The translations under genes were made by a program, and so were the position numbers. Below the pieces are notes generated by a model. It did no database searches. It was given only the letters and a program-made list of their open reading frames with translations, and was not told the DNA's origin. From Prevotella sp. UBA7782 (GTDB taxonomy: Bacteria; Bacteroidota; Bacteroidia; Bacteroidales; Bacteroidaceae): a DNA stretch of 8,522 nt. Positions 7,001 through 8,522 of this stretch are shown here, piece by piece. The stretch is from the NCBI GenBank assembly GCA_002480935.1, contig DLDC01000191.1:3238-11759 (forward strand). The letters are read 5' to 3'. The first letter of the stretch is position 1; each line of letters starts with the position of its first letter.

Positions 7001-8522
7001 TCTGTTCCAGAACGCCAAGAAGTTCTCAGACGTAGCCGAGCGCCGCAACCGAGGTGAAGAGCTCACCGAAGATGAGGCTAATCTTTTCAACTCCTACCGC
7101 CAGGTTTACAATGATCTCCAGCAAGGCACCGAGGCAGCCACAATGTATGCAGAGAACTTTGAAGCATCCATGGGCCTGAGCAAAGGTGCACTTCAAGCAG
7201 CTATGAAGGGCCACACAAAGCGTGAGGCCACATCGCTTTTGCAGGAAGGAGAGCAAGTAGTAGATGCCGGCGACGGGCATTTCCGCACGCCAGCAGAACA
7301 ACGTATTGTTAAGGCTTATCAGGAAGCATTGCGCGCCGACATTCAGAACGCGCCACCAACCATTTACGACCATGCAACAGAAGAGCGCCAGCAGGCAGGC
7401 CCAGGAGCACAACAGTCACAGGAACCTGAACAGCCAGCCGACCAGGCGCCACAAGATATAGACGAATCTCCCAACGTCCCGACACCACCCGACGCCCCAC
7501 GCGGATTGCCCCCAGTCGATAGCGGAGGCACCGGTGGGGACGGTGGTGTTTCTCCTGAAAAGCCAGTAGGACCAGCAGGACAACAGCCGGCAGGACAAGG
7601 CCCAGAAGCACCACAGGGAGGCACAGGCGCCGGAGAAGGCGAAGCACCATTGACACCTACCCAGCAGCGTAGAGAGGCAGCCTATAACCACGGAGCATCA
7701 GCCGCCGAGGACAGGAGCGTATTGCCACAACTGGAATATGAGAATAGACTTGCCCGTCACCGTATGGACATGCTTTTCCCAATGTCAGAGCCAAAGAACG
7801 CGAAGTTTGTTCACGACCTTAACGCACTTGTTGAGGCCGGTGACGATGATGCCGTGCAACAGTTCCTGGACGGTCAGAACCTCACGCCCTACCAAAGAGA
7901 AGCCGTTGAGGCTTATCTTGATGTGCAGGAAGCACAGGCAGGACAGGATGACAGCATCTATCAGCAGACCGCCGACTATGAGCAGGAACGGCGAGAGCAA
8001 TTGCAGACCGTAGTCAGCGACCAGGGCACTATTATTCCCGTATTGCTTGACGACGGTACCGAAGCCTACGTGAAGAGTGGTGACGTCACCAACCAGTACG
8101 GAGGTATTATTGTTGTTGATGAGGACGGCCAGACACAACAGGTACCAGTGAGACGTATCAAGCAGCTTGGTGAGGCCGTGCCGTTGAACGACGCATTGAA
8201 AGCCGATGTGGACACCTTCACCATGCAGTTGGACGATCAGTATAGGAACCTGAGAGCCAGCGTAGGACTAATGCCAGGTATGGAAACCGACCTGAGAGTG
8301 GCCGGCAAAGACCTTCATGTGAAGGTAGCCGGCCAGGATCCAAACGGCAACACTATCTTCGAGGGAGAGGACGGCAGCCGTTTTGCCCTGAGCCCACTGG
8401 AAGCCTCCGGTTATGTAGCTGAGGCCGACTATGCCAAGATAGAAGCCCAGCTCCAGCAGGAAGCCCAGCAGAACAAGGCCAATGAGCAGAAGGATCGTTT
8501 CACTACCGGTATTGTTGGCTAC
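4047..8522 (+). CDS. Giant multi-segment phage protein, N-terminal 1492 residues; putative ejected virion protein
   Basis: The frame is open without a stop from ATG 4047 to the window edge (1492 codons). Segments: 1-77 a small folded domain with MPDATIRMRD (34-43) and AYDAGYQFV (59-67); about 78-230 a Gln/Ala/Pro-rich disordered linker; 231-577 mostly helical, with a Met/Gly-rich patch MPGGMRMGMVGE (442-453); 578-750 a region rich in Ala, Gly and hydrophobics, including GADMWSYLIPGGVGAKV, an AIAFGGQSVIATPV stretch and a VVNTAKNAAMGALM stretch, possibly membrane-interacting; 800-1105 helical and charged, with a 30-residue tandem repeat at 972-1031; 1111-1201 a Pro/Gly/Gln linker; 1202-1320 helical; 1327-1376 beta-rich (TIIPVLLDDGTEAYVKSGDV), like a small barrel. 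No transglycosylase, protease, polymerase or methylase motif is visible so far; enzymatic domains may lie beyond the edge. Size, linker-separated modules and position after two virion-type genes fit the giant ejected proteins of T7 gp16 or large-polyvalent-protein type. The product assignment is inference; the single long frame is certain. Confidence 0.6.
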   Translation, partial: MPNTKRYMLNVNGKQRTVAADKFNDKVDMFVSEMPDATIRMRDKEGTERDVKMDDLSSAYDAGYQFVETDKPIYVNTKDPNAKPAQQAQAAAPQQQRQQAPTTTAQEQQRQRAEQQKAAQQNPVLNGSLLQQAINQSQYQFKPVVKSQDVKIPYASGLISQATDPDRAANGQPATPAVQQANQPFAGAQEQQQQAPSAQQQAQMANVPQLEQEPEAVITAKLPEGKSSKGFVENRDQYKTEDLLNKMYQYVQLTNGASDIHKVNDLVNADKDLTNLPPKTKKVLYDEARRMYMRQSAADIATKIVGNIPEGATTEEVKKAIEEIYYRPDFLPNFVTANANWTDEDKRSAQNRYSGQGYYDLVKAYTQKLLQQKGYDEGTAGMLTSGMFTKQEFLQRDKNSRVAADMIGDLAQKPIDDAISKFDQLAKQAFEKEINSDNFAGMPGGMRMGMVGEATRQANEAKDPKKVLDYLATQVKKIVQNPEFVKQMQANADKLGMDLGDYYRTYVEKQLGDAITNRYMQTEMARQMPKSSLEYILKTGLGNSIIGQIGRKLTQTNYQNWLEDMANSDYEQKHAGFWDKVASGAVTFGADMWSYLIPGGVGAKVSEKAAAGAVKKLAADLTSHGMEKAAAERAAKVILEKQLGFTIKKSAISNAIAFGGQSVIATPVNEAYRNGQPQGDGTTYQTSVGKIVGHTVVNTAKNAAMGALMQGNTVGQFLTRGKGVWANVLGGQLGTAADAGIMGTSSLLERMASDPSFTPTGKDAAESFLESYVSLNLLGLPHKATKYLNFRNQQEFNRKFQFNDDDLHVLNEKGYAGLYDAFLKMGQDSRGPQEAEQPGVRSKADADYEVMRQHTPEYMQLLRDPDVPETTKAKMMNVIEGKRPDAFSPVINSEVTPDEYGDGATLTTYNQDGGVIDRRHYDSAADADKDNDRLRWQKEVNTTGALEGMYNNIYLQNDLRRQYEQVVSKQQRGEELTDEEKKAVYLFQNAKKFSDVAERRNRGEELTEDEANLFNSYRQVYNDLQQGTEAATMYAENFEASMGLSKGALQAAMKGHTKREATSLLQEGEQVVDAGDGHFRTPAEQRIVKAYQEALRADIQNAPPTIYDHATEERQQAGPGAQQSQEPEQPADQAPQDIDESPNVPTPPDAPRGLPPVDSGGTGGDGGVSPEKPVGPAGQQPAGQGPEAPQGGTGAGEGEAPLTPTQQRREAAYNHGASAAEDRSVLPQLEYENRLARHRMDMLFPMSEPKNAKFVHDLNALVEAGDDDAVQQFLDGQNLTPYQREAVEAYLDVQEAQAGQDDSIYQQTADYEQERREQLQTVVSDQGTIIPVLLDDGTEAYVKSGDVTNQYGGIIVVDEDGQTQQVPVRRIKQLGEAVPLNDALKADVDTFTMQLDDQYRNLRASVGLMPGMETDLRVAGKDLHVKVAGQDPNGNTIFEGEDGSRFALSPLEASGYVAEADYAKIEAQLQQEAQQNKANEQKDRFTTGIVGY
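6960..7069 (+). repeat. 20-bp exact direct repeat marking a 30-codon tandem duplication
   Basis: cgaggtgaagagctcaccga occurs at 6960-6979 and 7050-7069, exactly 90 bp apart and in frame. The encoded units begin RGEELTDEEKKA (residue 972) and RGEELTEDEANL (residue 1002) and then diverge, both staying helical. The perfect identity of the core including third codon positions, next to diverged flanks, points to a recent partial duplication or gene conversion, or to selection on this short motif. Confidence 0.8.

Larger units (their letters stand above)
1040..8522. mobile_element. Putative integrated phage (prophage), left end; right end outside window
   Basis: Everything right of about 1040-1077 differs from the host-like left part. 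A host gene is cut, an AT-rich non-coding region with repeats follows, and then genes of phage type appear: a DUF5681-like protein and a three-gene cassette resembling virion ejection proteins. The exact left end cannot be fixed; candidates are the point where the surface protein loses sense (1040-1077) and the GTACCTTTGC sequence on the minus strand at 1276-1267. No integrase or transposase is visible, so the mode of insertion is unknown. Confidence 0.55.

Noticed and set aside
7026..7691. Several minus-strand frames rich in Cys, Leu and Trp
   Set aside because: Shadows of the giant gene's linker and repeat region, with no start signals.
1..8522. CRISPR array, rRNA or diversity-generating retroelement
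   Set aside because: No regularly spaced repeats, no rRNA-like sequence, no reverse transcriptase and no template/variable repeat pair are seen.

Overview
The window looks like a chromosome-to-prophage junction in a member of the Bacteroidales, most likely Prevotellaceae. Three things point there: surface-protein genes of the type seen in that order (a cleaved-adhesin/choice-of-anchor J protein and the tail of a leucine-rich-repeat surface protein), matches to the Bacteroidetes -7 promoter motif TAnnTTTG, and weak or absent Shine-Dalgarno sequences. The genus is an inference; no rRNA or tRNA is present to fix it.

Left part (1 to about 1077, minus strand, host-like): a secreted choice-of-anchor J protein that runs off the left edge, and 25 bp upstream of it the C-terminal tail of a BspA-like repeat protein with no N-terminal part and no credible start. 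The tail stops making sense as protein at about 1040-1077. I read this as a gene cut by insertion of the element to its right.

Junction region (about 1040-1503): AT-rich and without a convincing protein gene. It holds a compact minus-strand unit (a -7 box, a short hairpin, then a 10-bp-stem hairpin followed by six T) that could be a small RNA of about 75-80 nt, two sets of direct repeats with 11-bp spacing, a match to GTANNTTTGC (a sequence associated with CTnDOT-type attachment sites), and a near-perfect palindrome.

Right part (1504-8522, phage-like): a minus-strand gene for a Lys/Ala-rich protein carrying a DUF5681-like GQFxKG...GRPRGAKGR motif, then a back-to-back promoter region, then a plus-strand cluster of three closely spaced genes: a 167-aa Ala/Gly/Gln-rich protein with a glycine-zipper N-terminus, a 443-aa protein with a disordered repeat-bearing head and a long helical body, and the first 1492 residues of a giant multi-segment protein that continues past the right edge. 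The order small glycine-zipper protein, mid-size coiled-coil protein, giant protein resembles the internal/ejection protein cassette of short-tailed phages (T7 gp14-gp15-gp16 in layout, not in detectable sequence). The working model is that these three are packaged in the virion and delivered with the DNA. No integrase, capsid, portal, large terminase or lysis gene lies inside the window, so the prophage identity rests on these genes and on the broken host gene.
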